Shown: positions 26,494 through 35,587 of the stretch, one piece after another | How the letters are laid out: each line of letters starts with the position of its first letter | Numbering within the stretch: position 1 is the first letter of the stretch | Assembly (NCBI GenBank): GCA_964436825.1 | Contig: CAYTEO010000011.1 | Span: forward strand, 1 to 62,979 | DNA length: 62,979 bases | Direction: 5' to 3' | DNA from: CAYTEO01 sp964436825 | Lineage (GTDB): Bacteria > Krumholzibacteriota > Krumholzibacteriia > LZORAL124-64-63 | The notes under the pieces: model-generated | Databases searched by the model: none | What the model was told of the DNA's origin: nothing | The model's input: the letters and a program-made list of their open reading frames with translations, nothing else | Translations under genes and position numbers: made by a program

Positions 26494-28680
26494 TCAACCG
26501 ATCTGGTAGCGTTCCACCTTCTCGACGCTGGGCACCTTGCGGATCGCCTTGAGGATCTTCTCCAGGTTGTTCAGGTTGCGGACCTCGACCGTCAGGGTGA
26601 TCCGGGCCCCCTGCTCGTCGCTGGTGAAGTCGCCGCTGTGGATGTTCGTGCCCAGCCTGCGGATGGCGTCGCTCAGGTCGGCCAGCAGGCCGCGCCGGTC
26701 CTCGCCGCGGACGATGATCTTGACGATGAAGACCTGGTCGGGGTGGACGTCCCAGGTCACCTCGATGAGGCGCTCGGGATCGACACCCTTCAGGTTCGGG
26801 CAGCCGACCCGGTGGACCGAGACCCCGCGGCCGCGGGTCACCAGGCCGATGATCTCGTCGCCGGGGATCGGCTCGCAGCAGCGGGTGAAGCGGACCATCA
26901 GGCTGTCCAGACCCTGGATGCGCACGCCGCCCGCCTTGCGCCGCATGACGGTGGCGTAGAGCTCCCGGCCGGCGTCGAGCAGGCAGGCCGGCGGTGCCTT
27001 GGGCTCGGGGTGCAGGCGGTGGACGACCCGCTCGACGGTCACGTCGCCCCGCCCGATGGCGGCCAGCAGCTTCTCCGGCTCCCGCATCCCGAGCTGCTGG
27101 GCCGCTTCGATCAGCTCCTGGTCGGTCGGCTGCTTCAGCTTCCGGCGCCGCAGCTCCCGCTCGAGCATCTCCTTCCCCAGCCGCACGCTCTCGACGAACT
27201 GGGAGGAGCGGATCCAGCGGCGGAGATGGTACTTGGCCTTGCTGGTGCGGACGAGCTGGAGCCAGGAGGTGCTGGGGTGGGCATTGCGGGAGGTGAGGAT
27301 CTCCACCTTGTCGCTGTTCTGCAGCTCGGTGCCGAGGCTGACGATCCGGTCGTTGATCTTGGCGCCGACGCAGTGCAGGCCCACCTCGGTGTGGACCTCG
27401 AAGGCGAAGTCCAGGGGCGTGGCGCCCCGCGGCAGCTTGAACAGGTCCCCCTGCGGCGAGAAGACGAAGATCTCGTCCTGGAACAGGTCGATCTTCATGC
27501 TCTCCATGAACTCGCGCGGATCGACGACGTCCTGCTGCCACTCCATGATCTGCCGCAGCCAGGCGACCACCCGCGAGAAGTCCAGTTCCTCCTGGTCCGT
27601 CCCCTCCTTGTACTTCCAGTGGGCGGCGATCCCCAGCTCGCTGCGCTCGTGCATCTCGTAGGTGCGGATCTGGATCTCGATGAACTTGCCGCCGGGTCCC
27701 TGGACGGTGGTGTGCAGCGACTGGTACATGTTGGGCTTGGGGCTGGCGATGTAGTCCTTGATCCGGTCCTGCAGCGGCGTGTACAGGTGGTGGACGATCC
27801 CCAGCGCGTGGTAGCAGTCGACCTTCGTGTGGACGAGGATCCGCAGGGCCAGCAGGTCGTAGATGTGGTCCAGGGACACACCCTGGGTCTTCATCTTGTG
27901 GTAGATGGAGTAGAAGTGCTTGGGCCGGCCGACGATCTCGGCCTCCACGCCCTCCTTGGACAGCGCCTCCCCCAGCTTCCGGCTGACCTCCTGGATCAGC
28001 CTCTCGCGCTCGGCGCGTGTCTGGTTGATCCCCCTCTCGATCTCGAAGTAACTGCGGGGATCGAGCACCTTGAAGGCCCGGTCCTCCAGCTCCCACTTGA
28101 TCCGGGCCAGGCCGAAACGGTGGGCCAGCGGCGCGTAGACGTCGAGGGTCTCGCGGGACATGGAGGCCTGGCGCTGCGGGGGCAGGAACTCGATCGTCCG
28201 CATGTTGTGCAGGCGGTCGGCCATCTTGATCAGGATCGTCCGGGGATCCTCGGCGATGGAGAAGACGAGCTTGCGGTAGTTCTCCGCCCGGCGCGTCTCC
28301 GGGTTGTGGGAGCGGATGTCGCTGATCTTGGTGACGCCGTCGACCATCTTGGCGACGTCCGCCCCGAACCGTTCCCGCAGTTCCTCGAGGGTGACCGGGG
28401 TGTCCTCGACGACGTCGTGCAGCAGGCCGGCGACGATGGTGTCGACGTCCATGCGCATCTCGGCCAGCAGTGCGGCGACGGTCAGGGAGTGGATGAAGTA
28501 GGGTTCGCCGCTGCGACGGCGCTGGTCGCCGTGGGCGGCCAGGCCGAACCGGTAGGCGCGCCACAGCTTGTCGTGGTCGGCGCGGGGGTTGTACGACTCG
28601 ACCTCGCGGACGACGTTGCGCATCATCCCCTCGAGGTCGGTGCCGGCGACGGCCGGCGGTTTGGGACGCCCTCCGATCAT
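26494..28680 (-). CDS. rel: Bifunctional (p)ppGpp synthetase/hydrolase (RelA/SpoT homologue)
   Basis: Controls the stringent response. The 728-aa protein has a full HD hydrolase domain (about 50-190: PYFIHSLTVAALL, LLHDVVEDT). The synthetase domain is at about 240-400 (GRPKHFYSIYHKM, PKPNMYQSLHTTVQG, EIQIRTYEMHERSELGIAAHW). It continues with TGS (VFSPQGDLFKLPRGATPLDF), a helical and zinc-finger region (RCCEPIPGDEIIGL) and a C-terminal ACT domain (VEVRNLNNLEKIL). Because the HD motif is intact, it is predicted to make and degrade (p)ppGpp. The ATG overlaps the recJ stop (ATGA). A separate relA or spoT is not present here. It lies upstream of dtd. Confidence 0.96.
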   Translation of the reverse strand: MIGGRPKPPAVAGTDLEGMMRNVVREVESYNPRADHDKLWRAYRFGLAAHGDQRRRSGEPYFIHSLTVAALLAEMRMDVDTIVAGLLHDVVEDTPVTLEELRERFGADVAKMVDGVTKISDIRSHNPETRRAENYRKLVFSIAEDPRTILIKMADRLHNMRTIEFLPPQRQASMSRETLDVYAPLAHRFGLARIKWELEDRAFKVLDPRSYFEIERGINQTRAERERLIQEVSRKLGEALSKEGVEAEIVGRPKHFYSIYHKMKTQGVSLDHIYDLLALRILVHTKVDCYHALGIVHHLYTPLQDRIKDYIASPKPNMYQSLHTTVQGPGGKFIEIQIRTYEMHERSELGIAAHWKYKEGTDQEELDFSRVVAWLRQIMEWQQDVVDPREFMESMKIDLFQDEIFVFSPQGDLFKLPRGATPLDFAFEVHTEVGLHCVGAKINDRIVSLGTELQNSDKVEILTSRNAHPSTSWLQLVRTSKAKYHLRRWIRSSQFVESVRLGKEMLERELRRRKLKQPTDQELIEAAQQLGMREPEKLLAAIGRGDVTVERVVHRLHPEPKAPPACLLDAGRELYATVMRRKAGGVRIQGLDSLMVRFTRCCEPIPGDEIIGLVTRGRGVSVHRVGCPNLKGVDPERLIEVTWDVHPDQVFIVKIIVRGEDRRGLLADLSDAIRRLGTNIHSGDFTSDEQGARITLTVEVRNLNNLEKILKAIRKVPSVEKVERYQIG

Positions 28681-30581
28681 GCCTCGCCTCCGGCGGCCGG
28701 GCGCAGGTCGACCAGCTCCTGCTGGACCGGATCCCCCGGTCCGCCGCCGCGGGGTCGCCAGGTGGAGGGGGTCAACCGGAACAGGACGTCCCAGCGGCGC
28801 TGCAGCAGGGGGCCGAGCCCGCCGGCGCGGTTGACCAGGTCGCTCCAGGCCGACGCCGTCCCGAAGGAGATGAACGAGCGCGCCAGCGCCGGCGCCGCGC
28901 CGCCGGTCGCCCGGAACCGGAACCGCAGGTGACTGCGGTCCTGGCCGACGACGGCGGGAGGTCCGTGCAGGACCAGTCCGCGACAGCGGTACAGCGGCTG
29001 GGGGTGCCCCTCGCCGAACGGCTCCAGGCTGGCCTGCTGCTCGGTGAGATCCGCCACCTCGCCGGCGCTCAGACGGTCCAGGGCTAGCTCGGCGTCGTAG
29101 ACGAGCTCCGGGGGGGCAACCGGCTCGCAGCGGTCCAGGGCCGCCAGAAACCGCTCGCGGAAAGGCTCCAGGCGGTCGGCGGCGACGGTCATCCCCGCGG
29201 CCTGGGCGTGGCCGCCGTAGCGGATCAGCTCGTCACGGCAGTCGTCCAGGAGCGCCTTGATGTCGAGGCCCGGGACGCTGCGACCGGAACCGCGCGCCTG
29301 CTCGCCGTCGCGCGACAGCAGGATGACCGGCACGCCGTACTTCTCGACCAGCCGCGAGGCGCTGATCCCGATGACCCCGTGGTGCCACCCGTCCCCCCAC
29401 AGCACCAGTCCGCGCGGGCGATCCGCCGCCAGGCGCTCGGCCTGGGCGTCGGCGCTGGCGAACACCTCGCGGTCGATCTCCCGGCGGCGGCGGTTGGCCT
29501 CGTCGGTCTGCCTGGCCAGCTCGGCGGCCCGGCGGCGCTCGCGGGTCAGCAGCAGCTCGAGCGCCGCGTCCACCTCCCCCACCCGGCCGCAGGCGTTCAG
29601 GCGCGGGGCGAGCTGGTAGGCCACCTGGGTCGCGGTGACGGGGAAGCCGTTGCCGAGCCCGGCGACGGCCAGCAGCTCGGCCAGGCCCGGGCGGAGCGAC
29701 TCGCGGCGGGAGAGCCGCTGCAGTCCCAGGCTGACCAGCGAGCGGTTCTCTCCCCGCAGCGGCATCTGGTCGGCCACCAGCCCCAGGGCGACCAGGTCCA
29801 GCACCTCGTGCTCCCAGTCCGGCGCCAGGGCGTCGGGCGCGAGACGGCGCACGGCCTGGACCAGCTTGAAGGCGACGGCCGCCCCGCAGAGGTCGCGGTT
29901 GGGATAGCGTTCGTCGTCGCGGCGGGGATCGACCACGGCCACCGCCGGCGGACGGGCGTCGAAGAGGTGGTGATCGAGGACGATGGTGTCGGTGCCCGAG
30001 CGCGCGGCCTGGGCGATGACCTCGTGGGCCGAGACCCCGGTATCGACCGTCACCAGCAGTCCCACCCCGTCGGCACACCACTGGGCGACCTTGCGCGCCG
30101 CGACGCCGTACCCGTCCTGGAGGCGGTCGGGGACGAAGCTCTCCACCAGCCGCGGGCCGCGACCGTCGACGCGCAGCCGGTCGATCAGCTCCGTCAGCAC
30201 GGCCGTCCCGGTCAGGCCATCCACGTCGAAGTCGCCGTGGACAGCCACCTTCTCGCCGCTGGCCGCCGCGCGGAGCAGCCGCCGGGCAGCGGTCTCCATC
30301 TCCCTCATCTGCAGGGGATCCGGGAGGGTGGACAGGTCGGGGAAGAAGAACTCCTCCAGGTCCGCGGGCGCGAGACCGCGGGCGGCCAGGACGGCCAGCA
30401 GGGGATCGGCCAGGGAACGGCTCAGGGGCAGGGCCTTGCGCAGCTCGGCGACGCGGGCCGCGGCCGGGACGGGAGCGGCCCGCCAGGGTCGGCCGGAGAG
30501 CACGCCCACCGGTGCGGCGGCGGTGCCGGCGGTGGAGCGTCTCCCGTTTCCATCCTCGGCGAAGGCCATCTCAAGCTGCAA
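28677..30581 (-). CDS. recJ: Single-stranded-DNA-specific 5'-3' exonuclease RecJ
   Basis: DHH-family nuclease used in recombination and mismatch repair. Motifs in order: VAVHGDFDVDGLTGTAVL (DHH motif I, with Val in place of the usual Ala), LVTVDTGVSAHEV, TDTIVLDHHLFD (DHH), DLCGAAVAFKLVQ and LVALGLVADQMPL. The DHHA1 domain holds GVIGISASRLVEKYGVP and GGHAQAAGMTV. I chose a TTG at 30581 because GGAGGGGAGAG stands the right distance upstream, giving 634 aa. A GTG at 30632 or an ATG at 30569 are alternatives. The gene lies just after rnpB and overlaps rel by four bases. The C-terminal OB-like domain is shorter than in E. coli. Confidence 0.92.
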   Translation of the reverse strand: MQLEMAFAEDGNGRRSTAGTAAAPVGVLSGRPWRAAPVPAAARVAELRKALPLSRSLADPLLAVLAARGLAPADLEEFFFPDLSTLPDPLQMREMETAARRLLRAAASGEKVAVHGDFDVDGLTGTAVLTELIDRLRVDGRGPRLVESFVPDRLQDGYGVAARKVAQWCADGVGLLVTVDTGVSAHEVIAQAARSGTDTIVLDHHLFDARPPAVAVVDPRRDDERYPNRDLCGAAVAFKLVQAVRRLAPDALAPDWEHEVLDLVALGLVADQMPLRGENRSLVSLGLQRLSRRESLRPGLAELLAVAGLGNGFPVTATQVAYQLAPRLNACGRVGEVDAALELLLTRERRRAAELARQTDEANRRRREIDREVFASADAQAERLAADRPRGLVLWGDGWHHGVIGISASRLVEKYGVPVILLSRDGEQARGSGRSVPGLDIKALLDDCRDELIRYGGHAQAAGMTVAADRLEPFRERFLAALDRCEPVAPPELVYDAELALDRLSAGEVADLTEQQASLEPFGEGHPQPLYRCRGLVLHGPPAVVGQDRSHLRFRFRATGGAAPALARSFISFGTASAWSDLVNRAGGLGPLLQRRWDVLFRLTPSTWRPRGGGPGDPVQQELVDLRPAAGGEA

Positions 30582-30640
30582 GACTCTCCCCTCCGTCTCC
30601 GCCGTGCTCCGGCGAGGCGTATGGCGAATCACTGGAAGGT

Positions 30641-31014
30641 GGACGGGGAAGCCGGTCGTAAGCCGGGTTCTGTTACCGCTCTCGCGGCGACGGCCATGTC
30701 TCTGGGACCGACGTTGCCGCCGGCCTCTAGCGACCGACCCGGGAGTCGAGCGAGGCGGGCCACCTCATCCTCCCCTATTTGGTCTTGCTCCGGGTGGGGT
30801 TTACCATGCGACGCCTGTCACCAGGCGCCCGGTGAGCTCTTACCTCACCTTTTCACCCTTACCGCGACCGCGAACGGTCGAGGCGGTATGTTTTCTGTGG
30901 CACTTTCCGTGGGATCACTCCCCCTGGGTGTTACCCAGCACCCTGCCCTGTGGAGCCCGGACTTTCCTCGAACCGCACGTGGCGATCCGCGGCCGTCTCC
31001 CCGACTTCCCCGTC
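30641..31014 (-). ncRNA. rnpB: RNase P RNA, bacterial class A
   Basis: The catalytic RNA that trims tRNA 5' ends. On the minus strand the conserved core is visible: GAGGAAAGTCCGGGCTCC near the 5' end, followed by GGTGCTGGGTAACACCC, then ACAGAAAACATACCGCC, GGTAAGGGTGAAAAGGTG, GGTAAACCCCACC with the GGAGCAAGACCAAATAGG block, and GGCTTAC near the 3' end. The two ends pair (P1: ACGGGGAAGTCGG with CCGGCTTCCCCGT), which sets the borders to about 374 bases. A strong promoter sits immediately upstream (31020-31048). It separates rnhA from recJ. Confidence 0.96.
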
Positions 31015-31019
31015 GTTCC

Positions 31020-31048
31020 ATGATAATCCCGCCGGGCCGGCGTGTCAT
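31020..31048 (-). promoter_or_regulatory. Sigma70-type promoter for rnpB
   Basis: Minus strand: ATGACA (31043-31048, five of six), 17-base spacer, TATCAT (31020-31025, five of six). It predicts a start at about 31014, exactly the 5' end of the RNase P RNA P1 stem. It lies in the gap after the rnhA stop. Confidence 0.75.
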
Positions 31049-31075
31049 CATCGGCGTGGGTCCGTCCGTGGCGAA

Positions 31076-31780
31076 TCAGGCGTCGGGAGCGGGAGGGTAG
31101 AGACCATCCAGGGCCAGGTTCGCCAGCCGGTCGGCCAGCCCGTTCTGCTCCCTCCTGACGTGGACGACCCGCAGGCGACGGAATCGGCGCGTGTGGTCCA
31201 CGACCTGGCGGTACCACGGCAGCAGGTCCTGGCTCTTGACCCGGTACTGGCCCGTCAGCTGCCGCGCCACCAGCTCGCTGTCTAGCCGCAGCTCCACCTC
31301 GGCGACGCCCCACCTCTCGGCGAACTCCAGGGCCGCCAGGACGGCGCGGTACTCGGCCACGTTGTTGGTGGCCCTGCCGATGGTGGCGGCATGATGGGCC
31401 AGCTCGGTGCCGTCGCCCGCGGCGAACAGGACACCGATGGCCGCCGGTCCCGGGTTGCCCCGGCTGGCGCCGTCGGTCCAGACCAGCAGTCGCTCCCTCT
31501 CCGTCTCGGGCAGCGGCGAGCCGTCCAGCGAGGCGGCAGGCGGCAGCCCCTGCAGCACGCCGTCCAGCTCCCTGTTCCCGGTCCCGGCGCCGCGGCGACG
31601 CGCGGTGCGTACCGGCGCCTGGTCCTGCTGGCCGGCGAGCTCGCGCCGCCACTGCCGCAGCCGGCGCTGCAGGTCGCGGGGGGACATGCCGCACTCGCGC
31701 GCCAGGGAGCGCAGCCGGTCGCTCTTCTCCAGCGTCGCCAGCAGATCGCCGAGGGTCAGGGGAGCTTCCTCGCGGGGCAT
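31076..31780 (-). CDS. rnhA: RNase HI-family protein with N-terminal helix-turn-helix-like extension
   Basis: Predicted to cut RNA in RNA-DNA hybrids. The C-terminal ~135 residues form an RNase HI domain with the full D-E-D-D set: WTDGASRGNPGPAAIG (Asp103), TNNVAEYRAVLAAL (Glu), LRLDSELVARQL (Asp) and REQNGLADRLANLAL (Asp). It lacks the basic handle region, like the short RNase HI of archaea and Bacillus YpdQ-type proteins. The first ~50 residues (TLGDLLATLEKSDRL...ARECGMSPRDLQRRLRQW) resemble a helix-turn-helix, joined by a charged linker (50-100). The ATG at 31780 has AGGAG upstream; the longer frame runs through the tRNA genes and is not real. It is 62 bp upstream of rnpB. Confidence 0.85.
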   Translation of the reverse strand: MPREEAPLTLGDLLATLEKSDRLRSLARECGMSPRDLQRRLRQWRRELAGQQDQAPVRTARRRGAGTGNRELDGVLQGLPPAASLDGSPLPETERERLLVWTDGASRGNPGPAAIGVLFAAGDGTELAHHAATIGRATNNVAEYRAVLAALEFAERWGVAEVELRLDSELVARQLTGQYRVKSQDLLPWYRQVVDHTRRFRRLRVVHVRREQNGLADRLANLALDGLYPPAPDA

Positions 31781-31814
31781 CGTCACTCCTGGTGCCGGCC
31801 TGGCGGCGGGACGT

Positions 31815-31834
31815 AAAAGGGTGCCGTGGCACCC
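31815..31834 (-). terminator. Rho-independent terminator after the tRNA-Ile2/Val pair
   Basis: Minus strand: GGGTGC and GCACCC form a 6-bp stem (7 possible) with a tight 4-base loop, followed by TTTT. It lies 29 bases after the tRNA-Val 3' end and just before the rnhA start region. Confidence 0.75.
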
Positions 31835-31862
31835 TGGAAGATCACACCGATGGGAGAGCGGG

Positions 31863-31939
31863 TGGTGGGCGATACTGGACTCGAACCAGTGACCTCTCGC
31901 GTGTGAGGCGAGCGCTCTAGCCAGCTGAGCTAATCGCCC
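31863..31939 (-). tRNA. tRNA-Val (anticodon CAC)
   Basis: Minus strand cloverleaf with acceptor GGGCGAT/ATCGCCC, AGCTCAGCTGGCTAGAGC D-arm, anticodon loop CTCACAC (anticodon CAC), GGTTCGAGTCC T-arm, discriminator A and an encoded CCA (31863-31865). It is 24 bp after tRNA-Ile2 and ends before a terminator. Confidence 0.95.
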
Positions 31940-31963
31940 TCCCGCTTGCCTTGGATCGGCTCC

Positions 31964-32039
31964 TGGTGGGCCCACCAGGATTCGAACCTGAAACCGACCG
32001 GTTATGAGCCGGCTGCTCTGACCATTGAGCTATGGGCCC
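31964..32039 (-). tRNA. tRNA with anticodon CAU, probably tRNA-Ile2
   Basis: Minus strand cloverleaf with acceptor GGGCCCA/TGGGCCC, D-arm, anticodon loop CTCATAA (CAU), T-arm GGTTCGAATCC and encoded CCA. The C4-G69 and C5-G68 acceptor pairs and the GGCTCATAACC anticodon arm resemble tRNA-Ile2, the substrate of TilS lysidine synthase, rather than elongator tRNA-Met; the Met identity is not excluded. It is not an initiator. Confidence 0.9.
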
Positions 32040-32054
32040 GCGCGCCGGCGACAA

Positions 32055-32083
32055 ACGATAAGGGATCCCCCCCGCGGCGTCAA
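32055..32083 (-). promoter_or_regulatory. Sigma70-type promoter for the tRNA-Ile2/Val pair
   Basis: Minus strand: TTGACG (32078-32083), exact 17-base spacer, TATCGT (32055-32060). The predicted start (~32048) is about 9 bases before the tRNA 5' end. It lies just after the rpoD stop. Confidence 0.75.
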
Positions 32084-32093
32084 ATGATCATGA

Positions 32094-33726
<1,633 letters not shown>

Positions 33727-33746
<20 letters not shown>

Positions 33747-35487
33747 GGATCTCCCGCGCTCCCTTGCCCGTCGACAGGCGCCGCAGGCGCTCGCTCCGGG
33801 CCGCCAAGGTCCTCTTCTCCATCAAGCGATCCCAGCAGTCCCCGACGATCTGGGCGTGCGATCCGCTGCCCGCCTCGGGGTGATCCAGCAGCTCCGCCAC
33901 CAGCCGCCGGTAGTCGTCGTCCCGCTCGTGCCAGAGCGACTGGATCCAGTCCCCCGGCCGTCGCGCCGCCGCCTCTGCGTGCCAGCGCCGCAGGTCCTCC
34001 AGCAGGCTGGTGGCCAGGGGCGACGAGAGAGGCCGACCGTCCCAGAGCGAGACGGCTGTCGCCGCCGCCGCACCCGTGTCGTCGGCCAGGGCATGGGCCA
34101 ACAGCTGCAGCTCGATGGGCGACGGCCGCATCCGCGGCGGCGACGCCGCGTCAGCGGTCGACGGTTCCGCCGGCTGCCGGACGTGACGGGGCGCTCCCTC
34201 GCGCAGCCGTGCCAGCTCCTCCCGCAGCACCTCCCGCTCCAGACCGAAGGTCCCGGCGAGCTCGTCCAGCAACAGGGCTCGGCGCAGCGGATCGTCGAGG
34301 GCGGCGATGTCCGCCAGGGCCCGCCGAACGGCACGCTCCACCCCGACACGCCCCGTGCCGCTATCCTCGGCCAGCCGGCGGAGCAGCGGGATGTAACCCG
34401 GAGCTTCCTGCAGCAGTTCCGCCAGCGCCTCCGGGGCATGTCCCTGCAAGAAGGAGGCCGGATCCTCCTGCTCGGGCAACAGGACGATCCGAGGCTCCAG
34501 GCCCGCGGCCAGGGCGGTCCCGGCCGCCCTCACGGCGGCCTTCACACCGGCGCGATCCCCGTCGTAGAGGATGAACAGGGTCCGGCAGCCGTGGCGCATC
34601 GCCCTGGCCTGCTCCACCGTGAACGAGGTGCCGCAGGTGGCGACACAGTGGGCGAAGCCTGCCTGCACCATGGCCAGCAGATCCAGGTAACCCTCCACGA
34701 GGATGGCCGCCTTGCGGCGCGCGATGGGGATGCGGGAACGGGCGAACCCGTACAGGAGCTTGCGCTTGTTGAACCAGGGGCTCTCCGCGGAATTGAGATA
34801 TTTCGGCTCCCCCTCGCCAAGGATCCGTCCCCCGAAACCGGTGATGCGCTGGGCGATATTCCTGACGGGAAAGATAATCCGGTTGCGGAAATAGGCAAAG
34901 GGTTCCCCCCCCTCGCGGACGCGCAGCAGGCCGGCCCGCTGGGCCAGGGCGGCCGAGACCCCGTCCCGCTCCAGTCTCCCGGTCAGCCACGCCGTGCCCG
35001 GCGGCGCGAACCCGACGTCGTACCGGCGCAGGATCTCCTCCCCGAAACCACGCTCCCGCAGGTAGGCCAGGGCCGTCTTGCCCCGCTCTCCCCAGAGGGC
35101 GTCCTGCCAGGCCTGCGCCGCCACCGCCAGGGCCCGGAAGTAGGCCTGCCGTTCCCCTTCCCCCTCGCCCGCCTCCTCTTCCTGGAGGTAGCGGGCCAGA
35201 TCCAGGTTCAGGGGGCGGGCCAGGACCTCCAGGGCCTCGGGAAAGCTCAGGCCCTGCAGCTTCATCAGGAAGGTGATGACGTCCCCTCCCTCGCCGCAGC
35301 CGAAACACTTGAAGATCTGGCGCTGGGGATTGACGTGGAAGCTGGGAGTCTTCTCCTGGTGGAAGGGACAGAGCCCCTTGAAGGCGGTCCCGGCGGGGCG
35401 CAGGCTGACATACTGGCGGACCACCGTGACGATATCGGTCTCTTCCTTGATACGATCGACGATCTCCCTGGGCAGGACCGGTGACAT
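33727..35487 (-). CDS. dnaG: DNA primase
   Basis: Makes the RNA primers for replication. From ATG 35487 the protein has 586 aa. The CHC2-type zinc site is C40-H43-C61-C64 (GLCPFHQEKTPSFH ... FKCFGCGEGGD). The TOPRIM core shows ILVEGYLDLLAM and FILYDGDRAGVKAA. The C-terminal helicase-binding region is present but weakly conserved. An earlier in-frame codon at 35532 would add 15 non-conserved residues. A possible promoter lies at 35547-35575. It is upstream of rpoD, the classical macromolecular-synthesis pair; rpsU is missing. Confidence 0.96.
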
Positions 35488-35546
35488 CGGCGCGGCATCC
35501 TCCCTGCCAGCGGCATGGACATCATCATGCAAGAAGGGGATGGATC

Positions 35547-35575
35547 AGCGTACGCTTATCCCACCCTCGTGTCCA
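35547..35575 (-). promoter_or_regulatory. Possible promoter of dnaG-rpoD
   Basis: Minus strand: TGGACA (35570-35575, five of six), 17-base spacer, TACGCT (35547-35552, three of six). It lies in the 100-bp gap between mutS2 and dnaG, predicting a leader of ~50 bases. The -10 is weak, so this is tentative. Confidence 0.4.
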
Positions 35576-35587
35576 GCTCTTTCCGGG

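Noticed and set aside
31781..31975. Upstream extension of the RNase H frame
   Set aside because: It passes through tRNA-Val; the ATG at 31780 has a good ribosome-binding site.
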